Assembly: GCA_963627995.1 (NCBI GenBank)
Contig: CAVGCV010000016.1
Location: forward strand, 1-58,939
From: UBA3839 sp963627995
Lineage (GTDB): Bacteria > Bacteroidota > Bacteroidia > Bacteroidales > Bacteroidaceae
Direction: 5' to 3'
Length of the DNA stretch: 58,939 nt
The notes beneath the pieces are model-generated. The model had not been told where the DNA came from and ran no database searches. It worked only from the letters and a program-made list of their open reading frames with translations. Positions 8,143-17,611 of the stretch are shown piece by piece. The translations under genes and the position numbers were made by a program. Numbering within the stretch: position 1 is the stretch's first letter; every line of letters starts with the position of its first letter.

Positions 8143-9729
8143 ATGAAAAGACCCTTTGTTACGACATATTTGGCGGTGCTGGCGACCTCTTTTTGCGCCC
8201 AAACGCCCGCGTCCGTTCCGCGCCTTGTGGTGGGCGTGGCGATTGACCAGCTGCGCACCGACTATATGGAGGCCTTTTCTCCGCTGTATGGCGAGGACGG
8301 ACTGAGGCGGCTCTTGCGCGAGGGGGTTGTCTATGCCAACGCGCAATACCCGTCGGCCGATGTGGACAGGGCTTCCGCAATAGCCTCGTTGTTTACAGGC
8401 ACTGTTCCTTATAACCATGGCATAGTGGGCGAGGACTGGATGGACAGGCAGACTATGCGCCCGGTGTACTGTGTGGATGATTTCAAGGTGCGAGGCGTAA
8501 ATACGCAGGAGACTGCTTCTCCGAAGAACCTGCTGGTCTCGACGATTGGGGATGAGCTCAAAGTGGCTTCGAACGGCCGTTCTTTGGTCTATAGCGTGGC
8601 TCCTTACCGTGAGGCGGCCGTGCTGGCTGGAGGACATTCCGCCGACTGGGTTCTTTGGATGGACAACCAAACCGGCAGTTGGGTGGGCAGCTCGTTTTAT
8701 GGCACTGCGCCCTCGTGGATAAAATACCTTGATACGCCCACCCTTTCTCGCTTGGAAAACGAGGTGTGGAGACCCTCCAATATTGCCGTCGAGGCGTACA
8801 ATTATTATCTTTCGACCTCGCAGACAAAACCTTTTGCGCATAAGTTCAATACCGACCGTCGCTACAAGTCGTTCAAGCGTTCTGCACTGATTAACGACAA
8901 GGTGACGCAGACGGCTTCGCTTGTCATCACCCAATGCGGACTGGGGAACGACGACGTGACGGATTTTCTTTCGCTCTGTTACTACGCTGGAACTTTTGAC
9001 GGCAAGGCATTCGACGACAGCGCCATGGAGCTTCAGGACACGTACGTGCGCCTGGATGCTGCGATAGCTGCGTTGCTGAAGGAAATCGACAAGTCGGTGG
9101 GGCTGCGCAACACGCTCTTCTTTTTTACTTCGACGGGATATGAGGAGAGCGAGTCGCCCGATTTGTCTAAGTATCGGATTCCGTCGGGAACGTTGCAAAT
9201 CAACCGCTGTGCCGCACTCCTCAACATGTACCTCATGGCAATACATGGACAGGGACAGTACGTGGAGTCTTATTATGGCAACCAACTCTATCTGAATCAC
9301 AAACTCATTGAGGAAAAGCAACTGAACTTGAGCGATGTGCTGGAGACGTGCGAAGACTTCTTGTTCCAGTATGGCGGTATTCGTGATGTCTATACATCCA
9401 CTCGCCTCACTCAAGGCGCGTGGACGCCAGGCATCAGCCGTATCCGAAACAGTTTTAATCCGAAATGTTCGGGCGACATACTGATACAGGTAGCGCCAGG
9501 GTGGACGATAGCCAACGAAGACATAGGAAAAAGTCGCCTTGTCCGCGATTCGTATTTTGAATTTCCGCTGATTTTTTTCGGCTTCAACCTGCAGGCGGAA
9601 AAAGTTCAAACACCCGTGACGGTGGATTGCGTCGCACCGACAGTGTCGCACTTCGCCCGTATCCGCGCTCCGAATGCATGCTCCACTCCTCCATTATCCG
9701 AAATCAAACAACAAACATACAGTAACTAA
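8143..9729 (+). CDS. alkaline-phosphatase-superfamily protein, probably inactive
   Basis: A 528-residue exported protein with a signal-like N-terminus. It aligns along its length with PafA-type alkaline phosphatases: AIDQLRTDY (about residue 35), LFTGTVPYNHGIVGEDWMD (about 84) and SGDILIQVAPGW near the C-terminus. The catalytic residues are largely gone. The nucleophile Thr position reads within VDRASAIAS, the metal pair of the SADHG segment is replaced by TSTGYEE, and no equivalent of the C-terminal metal His is seen. Only the first Asp (IDQ) remains. It therefore looks like a pseudo-enzyme with a structural or binding role. It lies 18 nt upstream of secA, which hints at an envelope or export function. 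Confidence 0.75.
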   Translation: MKRPFVTTYLAVLATSFCAQTPASVPRLVVGVAIDQLRTDYMEAFSPLYGEDGLRRLLREGVVYANAQYPSADVDRASAIASLFTGTVPYNHGIVGEDWMDRQTMRPVYCVDDFKVRGVNTQETASPKNLLVSTIGDELKVASNGRSLVYSVAPYREAAVLAGGHSADWVLWMDNQTGSWVGSSFYGTAPSWIKYLDTPTLSRLENEVWRPSNIAVEAYNYYLSTSQTKPFAHKFNTDRRYKSFKRSALINDKVTQTASLVITQCGLGNDDVTDFLSLCYYAGTFDGKAFDDSAMELQDTYVRLDAAIAALLKEIDKSVGLRNTLFFFTSTGYEESESPDLSKYRIPSGTLQINRCAALLNMYLMAIHGQGQYVESYYGNQLYLNHKLIEEKQLNLSDVLETCEDFLFQYGGIRDVYTSTRLTQGAWTPGISRIRNSFNPKCSGDILIQVAPGWTIANEDIGKSRLVRDSYFEFPLIFFGFNLQAEKVQTPVTVDCVAPTVSHFARIRAPNACSTPPLSEIKQQTYSN

Positions 9730-9747
9730 AAACAATACAATACCAAT

Positions 9748-12700
9748 ATGGCATTTTCATTCAACGGACTTCTCAGCAAACTTTTTGGCAACAAGGCTAC
9801 TCGCGACATGAAGGAAATCAAACCTGTCGTTGATAGCGTACTTGCTGTTTATCCGGACATACAAAAACTTTCCAACGACGAGCTGCGTGCGAAGACCGAC
9901 GAAATCAAGGACTACCTGCAGGGATTGGTGAAAGACGATCGTGCAAAGATAGAGGAACTCAATGCGCAGGCACAGCAGACCGACATTGACCGCCGCCAAC
10001 CTTTTTTTGACGCTATTGACAAGGTTGAGAAGGACATCCTCAACAAATTCGAGGAGGGGCTCAACGATGTGCTTCCCACTGTGTTTGCCATCGTGAAGGA
10101 CACGGCGCGCCGTTTTGCCGAGAACGAGGTGATAGAGGTCACCGCCACGGATTTTGACCGGGAGTTGGCTTTGTCACATGACTTCGTGGAAATTGATGGG
10201 GACAAAGCCGTTTGGCACAACCATTGGATGGCTGGCGGTAATGAAACCGTGTGGAACATGATTCATTACGACGTGCAGCTTTTTGGCGGCGTTGTCCTCC
10301 ATCAGGGAAAAATAGCAGAGATGGCGACAGGTGAGGGTAAGACCCTTGTGGCGACACTTCCCGTCTTCCTTAATGCATTGACGCGCAATGGCGTACATGT
10401 TGTTACGGTCAATGACTATTTGGCTAAGCGCGACTCCGAGTGGATGGGGCCGCTCTATATGTTCCATGGTTTGTCGGTGGATTGCATCGACAAGCATCAG
10501 CCGCATTCCGATGCGCGCCGCAGGGCCTATCAGGCCGATGTTACATTCGGAACCAACAACGAGTTTGGTTTCGACTATCTGCGCGACAACATGGTGATGC
10601 GTCCCGAAGAACTGGTGCAGCGCGCACATAACTATGCGATTGTCGATGAGGTCGACTCCGTTCTTATTGACGATGCGCGTACCCCTCTTATCATATCAGG
10701 CCCTGTGCCGAAAGGCGACGACCAGATGTTCAATGAGTACTGCCCCTATGTGGAAAAACTGGTGGAAGCGCAGCGCAAGCTTGCCACACAGTATTTAGCC
10801 GACGCGCGCCGCTTGATTTACAGCAACGACCAAAAGGAGGTCGAGGCGGGGTTCCTCTCTCTCTTCCGTGCTTACAAAGGCATGCCGAAAAACAAGGCTC
10901 TTATCAAGTTCTTGTCCGAGGACGGCATCAAGACGGGCTTGCTGAAAACGGAGGAGGTGTACATGGAGAACAATAACCGCCGTATGCCTGAAGCTACCGA
11001 CCCTCTGTTTTTTGTTGTGGACGAAAAACAGAAGTCTGTAGAGATGACCGATAAGGGAAATCAACTGATTGCGAGCATTGTGAAAGACGATGATTTCTTT
11101 GTCCTTCCCGACATTACGGGGCTGTTGTCTGCACTCGATGCGGAGTCGCTTCCCGATGAAGAGCGGCTGGCGAAAAAAGACCAGTTGATGCAGGACTATG
11201 CTGTGAAGTCGGAACGCGTGCACACCATGCAGCAACTGCTCAAAGCCTATACGATGTTTGTCCGCGACGATGACTATGTGGTGATTGACGACCAAGTGAA
11301 AATCGTCGATGAACAGACTGGACGCATAATGGAGGGACGCCGGTGGAGCGACGGACTCCATCAGGCTGTCGAGGCGAAAGAGCGTGTGAAGGTAGAGGCC
11401 GCCACGCAGACTTTTGCCACCATCACTCTTCAGAACTACTTCCGCATGTACCATAAGTTGGCGGGCATGACGGGAACGGCCATCACGGAGGCCGGGGAGT
11501 TTTGGGACATTTACAAGCTCGACGTGGTGGAGATTCCGACCAACCGCCCTGTGATTCGCCAAGACCTCAACGACCGTGTCTATAAGACCAATCGCGAGAA
11601 ATACAAGGCAGTCATTGAAGAGATTGAAAACATGGTGGCAGCCGGTCGTCCCGTGCTGGTGGGAACGACATCCGTCGAAATCTCGGAAATGTTGTCGAAG
11701 ATGCTGGCAATGCGTAAAATCGAGCACAATGTGCTGAATGCCAAGCTGCACCAGCGAGAGGCCGAGATTGTGGCGCAAGCAGGCCAGCGTAGCATAGTAA
11801 CCATTGCCACCAACATGGCAGGACGTGGTACCGACATCAAGCTTAGCGACGAAGTGAAGGCGGCAGGCGGACTTGCCATCATCGGTACGGAACGCCACGA
11901 AAGCCGTCGTGTCGACCGCCAGTTGCGAGGTCGTGCAGGGCGTCAGGGCGATCCGGGTTCATCCGTGTTCTACGTTTCGCTCGAGGATAAGCTCATGCGT
12001 CTCTTCGCGTCCGACCGTATTGCCTCCATCATGGACAAGCTGGGCTTCGAGGACGGCGAAATGATTGAGCATCCGATGATTAACAAGAGTATCGAGCGTG
12101 CGCAGAAAAAGGTGGAGGAGAACAATTTTGGAGTCCGCAAGCGGTTGCTCGAGTACGACGACGTGATGAACCGCCAGCGAAAAGTCGTCTATGAACGTCG
12201 CCGCCACGCGCTGATGGGCCAACGGATTGGCATGGACATTTCCAACATGATATGGGAACGTTGTGTAAGCATCATTGAGAACAACGACTACGAGGGCTGC
12301 AAGGAACAATTCTTCCGGGTGTTCGCCATGGAGTATCCGTTCACGGCGGAACAGCACGCAGACCATGGCCGCGAGCGCCTGGAAGACGAGGCTTTCAGCG
12401 TCGTGCTGTCGAACTTCAAGGCGCGCGGCGAACGCCTGGCGCAAATGGCCTACCCGACGATTAAGGATGTTTACGAAACAAAGGGGCAGATGTATGAAAA
12501 CATCCTGATTCCGCTCACCGACGGCCGCAGGGTTTATCAGATAGCAGTATCCCTTCGTGAGGCGTATGAAACACAAGGGCGCAACATCTTGATTAACTTT
12601 GAAAAGGCAATTCTTCTTCATACGATTGATGAAGCGTGGAAGGAAAACCTCCGTGCGCTTGACGAGCTTCAGCACTCTGTCCAGAATGCCAGCTACGAAC

Positions 12701-13074
12701 AGAAGGATCCGCTGCTCATCTTCAAGCTGGAGTCGGTGACGCTGTTCGACAACATGGTCAATGAAATCAATGACGACACGGTGAGTGTGCTCATGCGCTG
12801 CACCTTGCCTATCCAAGAGGCGGAGCAGGAGGTGAGGCAGGCACCGGCGCAGACGCCTCCCCGGCAGGCACCGCGGTACCAGGAGACGAAGCGCAATCTC
12901 GACGAGCTTTCAGACACGCAGCGCGCCATGGAGGAGGCGGCGCGCTCGGCCACGGGCAGCACGCCCAAGCGCCAGCCGGTGGTGAGTCAGGAGCCTCGCA
13001 TCGGGCGTAACGACCCATGCCCCTGCGGGTCGGGCAAAAAATTCAAGAACTGTCACGGCAGGGGGCTTGTGTAA
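9748..13074 (+). CDS. secA: preprotein translocase ATPase SecA
   Basis: The 1108-residue motor of the Sec pathway. It shows Walker A MATGEGKT (about residue 192), the DEVDSVLIDDARTPL block, the helicase-like RGRAGRQGDPGSS motif, and a C-terminal zinc motif CPCGSGKKFKNCHG for SecB or ribosome contact. The length exceeds that of E. coli SecA (901) because of an insertion near residues 340-430, as is common in Bacteroidetes. Start MAFSFNGLLSKLFGNKATRD is the usual N-terminus. A proline- and glutamine-rich linker precedes the zinc tail. Confidence 0.97.
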   Translation: MAFSFNGLLSKLFGNKATRDMKEIKPVVDSVLAVYPDIQKLSNDELRAKTDEIKDYLQGLVKDDRAKIEELNAQAQQTDIDRRQPFFDAIDKVEKDILNKFEEGLNDVLPTVFAIVKDTARRFAENEVIEVTATDFDRELALSHDFVEIDGDKAVWHNHWMAGGNETVWNMIHYDVQLFGGVVLHQGKIAEMATGEGKTLVATLPVFLNALTRNGVHVVTVNDYLAKRDSEWMGPLYMFHGLSVDCIDKHQPHSDARRRAYQADVTFGTNNEFGFDYLRDNMVMRPEELVQRAHNYAIVDEVDSVLIDDARTPLIISGPVPKGDDQMFNEYCPYVEKLVEAQRKLATQYLADARRLIYSNDQKEVEAGFLSLFRAYKGMPKNKALIKFLSEDGIKTGLLKTEEVYMENNNRRMPEATDPLFFVVDEKQKSVEMTDKGNQLIASIVKDDDFFVLPDITGLLSALDAESLPDEERLAKKDQLMQDYAVKSERVHTMQQLLKAYTMFVRDDDYVVIDDQVKIVDEQTGRIMEGRRWSDGLHQAVEAKERVKVEAATQTFATITLQNYFRMYHKLAGMTGTAITEAGEFWDIYKLDVVEIPTNRPVIRQDLNDRVYKTNREKYKAVIEEIENMVAAGRPVLVGTTSVEISEMLSKMLAMRKIEHNVLNAKLHQREAEIVAQAGQRSIVTIATNMAGRGTDIKLSDEVKAAGGLAIIGTERHESRRVDRQLRGRAGRQGDPGSSVFYVSLEDKLMRLFASDRIASIMDKLGFEDGEMIEHPMINKSIERAQKKVEENNFGVRKRLLEYDDVMNRQRKVVYERRRHALMGQRIGMDISNMIWERCVSIIENNDYEGCKEQFFRVFAMEYPFTAEQHADHGRERLEDEAFSVVLSNFKARGERLAQMAYPTIKDVYETKGQMYENILIPLTDGRRVYQIAVSLREAYETQGRNILINFEKAILLHTIDEAWKENLRALDELQHSVQNASYEQKDPLLIFKLESVTLFDNMVNEINDDTVSVLMRCTLPIQEAEQEVRQAPAQTPPRQAPRYQETKRNLDELSDTQRAMEEAARSATGSTPKRQPVVSQEPRIGRNDPCPCGSGKKFKNCHGRGLV

Positions 13075-13173
13075 CCATCCGCTCGCAGGTTCGCCGTTGA
13101 CAGCAGCGGAGCGCACTGCCTCTCGCGCTGTGGGATGGCGGGCCTGCGTTCGTTTTCCACTCCAACCAGCACC

Positions 13174-13896
13174 ATGAAGAAAATCATCGTTGCCATCGAC
13201 GGGCACTCTTCCTGCGGAAAGAGCACCATGGCCAAGGCCCTGGCGCGCGCGGTGGGCTACATCTATGTCGATACGGGGGCCATGTACCGCGTCGTCACCC
13301 TCTACGCCCTGCAGCACCGCCTCATCGCTCATGCGTCCGACGCGCAGCGTCAGCTCCCCGTGCAGATTGACGAGGCGCAGCTCCGCCAGCACATCGATGC
13401 GGGACGCGTCAGCATCGCGTTCCAGCTCGACCCCTCCACCTGCTTGCCGTTGGCCTGCCTGAATGGCGAGGTCGTCGAAAGCGCGATACGGGGCATGGAG
13501 GTCAGCGCCTGCGTAAGCCCGATAGCCGCCCTGCCTTTCGTGCGCGCCTTCCTTGTGGCGCAGCAGCAGCAGATGGGCAAGGAGAGGGGCATCGTGATGG
13601 ACGGGCGCGACATCGGCACTACGGTGTTCCCCGATGCCGAGTTGAAAGTGTTTGTTACCGCGTCGGCCGAAATCCGCGCGCAGCGGCGCTACGACGAGCT
13701 GCGTGCCAAAGGCGACGCGGATGCCGACTACGCCGAGATTCTGAAGAACGTGCAGGAGCGCGACTACATCGACTCGCACCGCGCGGTAAGCCCGCTCCGC
13801 CAAGCACCCGACGCATTGCTGCTCGACAACAGCCACCTCACGCCCGAGCAGCAGAGCGAGTGGCTGCTCCGCCAGTTCAGGATGCGCACGTCCTAA
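13174..13896 (+). CDS. cmk: cytidylate kinase
   Basis: A 240-residue CMP/dCMP kinase, phosphorylating CMP with ATP. The P-loop GHSSCGKSTMAK is at residues 9-20, DTGAMYR near 33 and the GRDIGT motif near 151. The frame is open upstream to 13135, but the ATG at 13174 (MKKIIVAIDGHSS) gives the standard N-terminus, so it is preferred. The gene is followed 27 nt later by ispH, an arrangement common in Bacteroidetes. Confidence 0.93.
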   Translation: MKKIIVAIDGHSSCGKSTMAKALARAVGYIYVDTGAMYRVVTLYALQHRLIAHASDAQRQLPVQIDEAQLRQHIDAGRVSIAFQLDPSTCLPLACLNGEVVESAIRGMEVSACVSPIAALPFVRAFLVAQQQQMGKERGIVMDGRDIGTTVFPDAELKVFVTASAEIRAQRRYDELRAKGDADADYAEILKNVQERDYIDSHRAVSPLRQAPDALLLDNSHLTPEQQSEWLLRQFRMRTS

Positions 13897-13923
13897 TCCC
13901 ACGCCCTGCCATTCCCCCGATTC

Positions 13924-14826
13924 ATGAACGTAGAAATCGACACAGGCTCTGGCTTTTGCTTCGGCGTCACCACGGCCATCCGCAAAGCCGAGGAGGAACT
14001 TGCCACAGGCCGTCCGCTCTATTGCCTTGGCGACATCGTGCACAACGACCAGGAGTGCGAACGGCTGCGCAGCCTCGGGCTGCACACCGTCGGCCACGCG
14101 CAGCTCCCCGCGCTTGGCGGAGCCACGGTCTTGCTCCGCGCCCATGGCGAGCCGCCGCAAACCTATGCGCAGGCGCGCGACAACAGCATCACGCTGGTTG
14201 ATGCCACCTGCCCCGTCGTCCTCAACCTCCAGCGGCGCATCAAGGCCGAGTACGACGCCGACACGCTCCACACGAAGCAAATCGTCATCTACGGCAAGAA
14301 CGGGCACGCTGAAGTCGTCGGGCTCGTCGGGCAGACCGAAGGAACGGCAATCGTCATCGAGAACCTTTCGGATGCGGCGAAATTAGACTTCACGCGCCCC
14401 ATCAGCCTCTACTCCCAAACCACGAAGTCGCTGCACGGGTTCCGCCAGATTGTCGAGTACATTCAGCGGCAGGTGCGCGCCGCCCGTCCGGCGGAGGGAT
14501 GGGAGGCAGACGGAGACGGCGCGGCCCCGCCGTTCCGCTACTACGACACCATCTGCCGCCAAGTCGCCAACCGCATCCCCAACGTGCGCCGCTTTGCCGC
14601 GCGCCACGACGTGGTGGTGTTCGTGTGCGGCAGAAAAAGCAGCAACGGACAGATACTCCTCAACGAGTGCGCCAAAGTCAATCCGCGCACCCACCTCGTC
14701 GAGTCGCCTTCCGAGATACGCCGCGAGTGGTTCGAGGCGGCGGAGAGCGTGGGTGTCTGTGGCGCGACCTCCACGCCCAAGTGGCTCATGGAGTGCTGCC
14801 GCGACACCATCCTCTCCCTCGTGTAG
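13924..14826 (+). CDS. ispH: 4-hydroxy-3-methylbut-2-enyl diphosphate reductase
   Basis: A 300-residue last enzyme of the MEP isoprenoid pathway, making IPP and DMAPP from HMBPP. The three cysteines that hold the 4Fe-4S cluster are visible: GFCFGV (residue 12), DATCPVV (about 97) and VCGATSTPKW (about 279). The conserved HGEP-type loop (RAHGEPPQ) and the E in the reductase core are also present. A perfect bidirectional hairpin follows. Confidence 0.95.
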   Translation: MNVEIDTGSGFCFGVTTAIRKAEEELATGRPLYCLGDIVHNDQECERLRSLGLHTVGHAQLPALGGATVLLRAHGEPPQTYAQARDNSITLVDATCPVVLNLQRRIKAEYDADTLHTKQIVIYGKNGHAEVVGLVGQTEGTAIVIENLSDAAKLDFTRPISLYSQTTKSLHGFRQIVEYIQRQVRAARPAEGWEADGDGAAPPFRYYDTICRQVANRIPNVRRFAARHDVVVFVCGRKSSNGQILLNECAKVNPRTHLVESPSEIRREWFEAAESVGVCGATSTPKWLMECCRDTILSLV

Positions 14827-14881
14827 CCCGCTCGCGCCGCCTGCGGCGTGTGCCGGCCGGCGGATTTCCCCGCACACACCA

Positions 14882-14926
14882 ACAGTCAGCCCCGCAGCCG
14901 GAACGTCCGGCTGCGGGGCTGACTGT
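14882..14926. terminator. bidirectional terminator between ispH and lptB
   Basis: A perfect 21-bp inverted repeat (14882-14902 and 14906-14926) encloses the 3-nt loop ACG, with GC-rich cores. It lies between convergent genes, so it can end transcription from both sides. No long U-run follows either arm. Confidence 0.75.
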
Positions 14927-14971
14927 CGCTGCGTATGGCACGCGTGCGCGCACGTCCTCGCGCGCACGCTC

Positions 14972-15829
14972 CTATTTCTCTTCGTCGGCCTCGCGCATCT
15001 TCTTCTCCTCGATGAGCTGGAAGTCCTTGGGCCGCAGCTCGAAGTTCGAGCCGAGGTACTTCTCCTTCACCACGCGGTTGGCCGCCAGTTCGGGCGGAGT
15101 GCCCTTGAAGAGTATGCGCCCCTCGAACAGCAGGTACGCCCGGTCGGTGATGCAAAGCGTTTCCTGCACGTTGTGGTCCGTGATGAGGATGCCGATGTTT
15201 CGGTCTTTCAGCTTCCACACGATGTATTGGATGTCCTCCACGGCGATGGGGTCCACGCCGGCGAACGGCTCGTCGAGCATGATGAACTTGGGGTCGATGG
15301 CCAGGCAGCGTGCGATTTCGCAGCGCCGGCGCTCGCCGCCGGAGAGCTGGTTCCCGTTGTTGCGGCGCACCTTTTGCAGCCGGAACTCGTCGATGAGGCT
15401 TTCCATCTTCTCGCGCCGCTGCTCGCGGGTCAGCCCGCGCCGCATTTCCAGCACGGCCATGATGTTGTCCTCCACGCTCATCGTGCGGAACACCGACGCC
15501 TCCTGCGCCAGGTAGCCCACGCCGGCCTGCGCGCGGCGCGCCACGGGATAGTCCGTGATTTCAAGGTCGTTGATGAACACGCGCCCCGCGTTCGGCACCA
15601 CCAGCCCGGTCGTCATGTAGAACGAGGTGGTCTTGCCCGCGCCATTGGGGCCGAGCAGCCCCACGATTTCGCCCTGCCGCACGTGAATCGACACGTCGTT
15701 CACCACGGTGCGCTTGCCGTAGGTCTTCACCAAGTGGCGCGTGTAGAGCGCCTGCCGCCCGTCGCTGTATGCCGGCGGCTCGGCATCGCCGGCGTTGGCC
15801 GGCGCCTGCCGCTGTGTGGGTTCAGCCAT
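14972..15829 (-). CDS. lptB: LPS export ABC transporter ATP-binding protein
   Basis: A 285-residue ATPase of the Lpt system that moves LPS from the inner membrane to the cell surface. Walker A GPNGAGKTT, Q-loop YLAQEASVFR, signature LSGGERRR and Walker B FIMLDEPFAGVDP are all present. The frame is open to 15916, but MAEPTQRQ at 15829, 26 nt after a -7 box, is the likely start. That gives a Pro/Ala-rich 30-residue leader before the LYTRHLVKTYG core, longer than in E. coli. The C-terminal RPKDFQLIEEKK tail is usual in Bacteroidetes. Confidence 0.93.
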   Translation of the reverse strand: MAEPTQRQAPANAGDAEPPAYSDGRQALYTRHLVKTYGKRTVVNDVSIHVRQGEIVGLLGPNGAGKTTSFYMTTGLVVPNAGRVFINDLEITDYPVARRAQAGVGYLAQEASVFRTMSVEDNIMAVLEMRRGLTREQRREKMESLIDEFRLQKVRRNNGNQLSGGERRRCEIARCLAIDPKFIMLDEPFAGVDPIAVEDIQYIVWKLKDRNIGILITDHNVQETLCITDRAYLLFEGRILFKGTPPELAANRVVKEKYLGSNFELRPKDFQLIEEKKMREADEEK

Positions 15830-15855
15830 GCTGTGTTGTGTTCTGATTGTGCGTG

Positions 15856-15863
15856 CAAAAGTA
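15856..15863 (-). promoter_or_regulatory. -7 box for lptB
   Basis: On the minus strand this reads TACTTTTG, matching TAnnTTTG, 26 nt before the lptB ATG. The promoter is divergent from the mlaE-type gene's -7 box about 75 nt away. Confidence 0.55.
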
Positions 15864-15936
15864 GCAAATTTTGGCCGAATAGCCGCCGCGTCCGTTAAAA
15901 AGCGCGCTCGCCTCACCGCCGAAGCGCACTTTTTCT

Positions 15937-15944
15937 TAATTTTG
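15937..15944 (+). promoter_or_regulatory. -7 box for the MlaE/MlaF operon
   Basis: TAATTTTG followed by CATC, 53 nt before the GTG start at 15998. No -33 element is recognised. Confidence 0.5.
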
Positions 15945-15997
15945 CATCTCGCAAGAAGAAAGTCTGAACCAACCCGTCACAACAACACACTCCCCCC

Positions 15998-16744
15998 GTG
16001 CCAACCATCACAGGCAGTCTCACCGAAATCGGCCGCTACGTCCAGCTCATGGCGCGCGCGCTTTCCGTCCCCGACCGCTGGCGAATGTTCCTGCGCCAGT
16101 ACGTGGCCGAAATGTACCAGCTCGGCTACAACTCCATCGGCATTGTGCTGATCATCTCCTTCTTCATCGGCGCAGTCATCTGCCTTCAGATAAAGCTCAA
16201 CATCCAGAGCCCTTGGATGCCGCGAATGGTCGTTGGCTACACCACGCGCGAGATAATGCTCCTTGAGTTCTCCTCGTCCATCATGTGCCTCATCCTCGCC
16301 GGCAAGGTGGGCTCCAACATAGCGTCCGAACTCGGCACGATGAGGATAACGCAGCAAATCGACGCCTTGGACATCATGGGCGTGAACTCCGCCAACTTCC
16401 TCATCCTTCCGAAGATTGCGGGGCTGATGACCATCATGCCGATACTCGTCACGTTCAGCGTGGCCGCCGGCATACTGGGCGCGTACGCCACCTCCTGGCT
16501 CGGCACGACCACCGTCTCGGAGCTGACCGAGGGCTTCCGCTACGAATTCAACCAGTGGTTCTTCTGGTGCGGAATGGTCAAGGCGGTGGTCTACGCCTTC
16601 ATCATCACTTCGGTCTCCGCCTACAAGGGCTACACCGTCGAGGGCGGCTCGGTGGAGGTGGGCAAGTCGTCCACCGACGCCGTCGTCCTCAGCAGCGTGC
16701 TGGTGCTTTTTGCCGACATCTTCCTCACGCGGCTGCTCACGTAG
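15998..16744 (+). CDS. mlaE: MlaE-family ABC transporter permease
   Basis: A 248-residue inner-membrane permease of the MlaE/Ttg2B family, involved in phospholipid traffic between the membranes. The hallmark segment ELGTMRITQQIDALDIMGV (about residue 110) is present, with five to six hydrophobic helices. The start is a GTG giving MPTITGSLTEIGRY; no better ATG lies near. The ATPase gene follows after 45 nt. No MCE-domain (MlaD) gene is adjacent, though one often is in other bacteria. The symbol is by family, not tested function. Confidence 0.88.
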   Translation: MPTITGSLTEIGRYVQLMARALSVPDRWRMFLRQYVAEMYQLGYNSIGIVLIISFFIGAVICLQIKLNIQSPWMPRMVVGYTTREIMLLEFSSSIMCLILAGKVGSNIASELGTMRITQQIDALDIMGVNSANFLILPKIAGLMTIMPILVTFSVAAGILGAYATSWLGTTTVSELTEGFRYEFNQWFFWCGMVKAVVYAFIITSVSAYKGYTVEGGSVEVGKSSTDAVVLSSVLVLFADIFLTRLLT

Positions 16745-16789
16745 GGCGCGGCCGGCATTTCCCCACGACATCCTTAAAAGCACCATGCG

Positions 16790-17611
16790 GTGATAGAACT
16801 CCAACATCTCTACAAGTCGTTCGGCGACAAGGAAGTGCTGCGCGACATCAACGGCACGTTCCACAACGGGCAGGTGAACCTCATCATCGGCCAGAGTGGA
16901 AGCGGCAAGACCGTGCTCATGAAGAACATCGTGGGGCTGCTCGCCCCCACGAGCGGCAGCATACGCTACGACGGCCGCGACTTCTGCACGCTCACCAAGC
17001 GCGAGCGCGTCATGCTGCGCCGCGAGATGGGCATGATTTTCCAAAGCTCCGCGCTCTTCGACTCCATGACCGTGCTCGACAACGTGATGTTCCCGCTCAG
17101 TATGTTCTCCCCGGCCTCGCAGCCGGAGCGGCTGGAGCGCGCCCGCCACTGCCTGGAGCGCGTCAATCTCGGCGGCACCGAGGCGAAGTTCCCCGGCGAG
17201 CTGAGCGGCGGGATGCAGAAGCGTGTGGCCATCGCGCGCGCCATCGTCCTGGAGCCGAAGTACCTTTTCTGCGACGAGCCCAACTCCGGGCTCGACCCGA
17301 AGACCTCGCTCGTCATAGACGAGCTGATTTCCGAAATCACGCACGAGGACCACATAACGACCATCGTCAACACCCACGACATGAACTCCGTCATGGGCAT
17401 CGGCGAACACATCCTCTTCCTGTGCAACGGCCGCGCCGAATGGCAGGGGACGTGCCGTGAAATCATGGACGCGGACAACAAGCCCTTGCAGGACTTCATC
17501 TTCGCCTCCGACATACTCCGGCAGGTGAAGCTCGCCCACGACCAGGAGAAGGCGGCGCGCGGCGCGGGCCGCGCGGCGCACCACCGACAATCCCAAACCC
17601 CGATACCATGA
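16790..17611 (+). CDS. mlaF: MlaF-type ABC transporter ATPase
   Basis: A 273-residue ATPase partner of the upstream permease. Walker A is GQSGSGKTVLMK (about residue 35), signature LSGGMQKRVAIARA (about 143) and Walker B YLFCDEPNSGLDP. The GTG at 16790 starts MIELQHLYKSFG, the normal N-terminus. The C-terminus is extended and Arg/Ala/His-rich. Its stop overlaps the start of the esterase gene as ATGA, indicating translational coupling. Confidence 0.9.
   Translation: MIELQHLYKSFGDKEVLRDINGTFHNGQVNLIIGQSGSGKTVLMKNIVGLLAPTSGSIRYDGRDFCTLTKRERVMLRREMGMIFQSSALFDSMTVLDNVMFPLSMFSPASQPERLERARHCLERVNLGGTEAKFPGELSGGMQKRVAIARAIVLEPKYLFCDEPNSGLDPKTSLVIDELISEITHEDHITTIVNTHDMNSVMGIGEHILFLCNGRAEWQGTCREIMDADNKPLQDFIFASDILRQVKLAHDQEKAARGAGRAAHHRQSQTPIP

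Noticed and set aside
15902..15929. Two hexamers (GCGCGC at 15902 and GCGCAC at 15924) exactly 22 nt apart upstream of the MlaE gene
   Set aside because: Only two units in GC-rich sequence, with no third in phase, so chance is likely. It could be a remnant of the array family.
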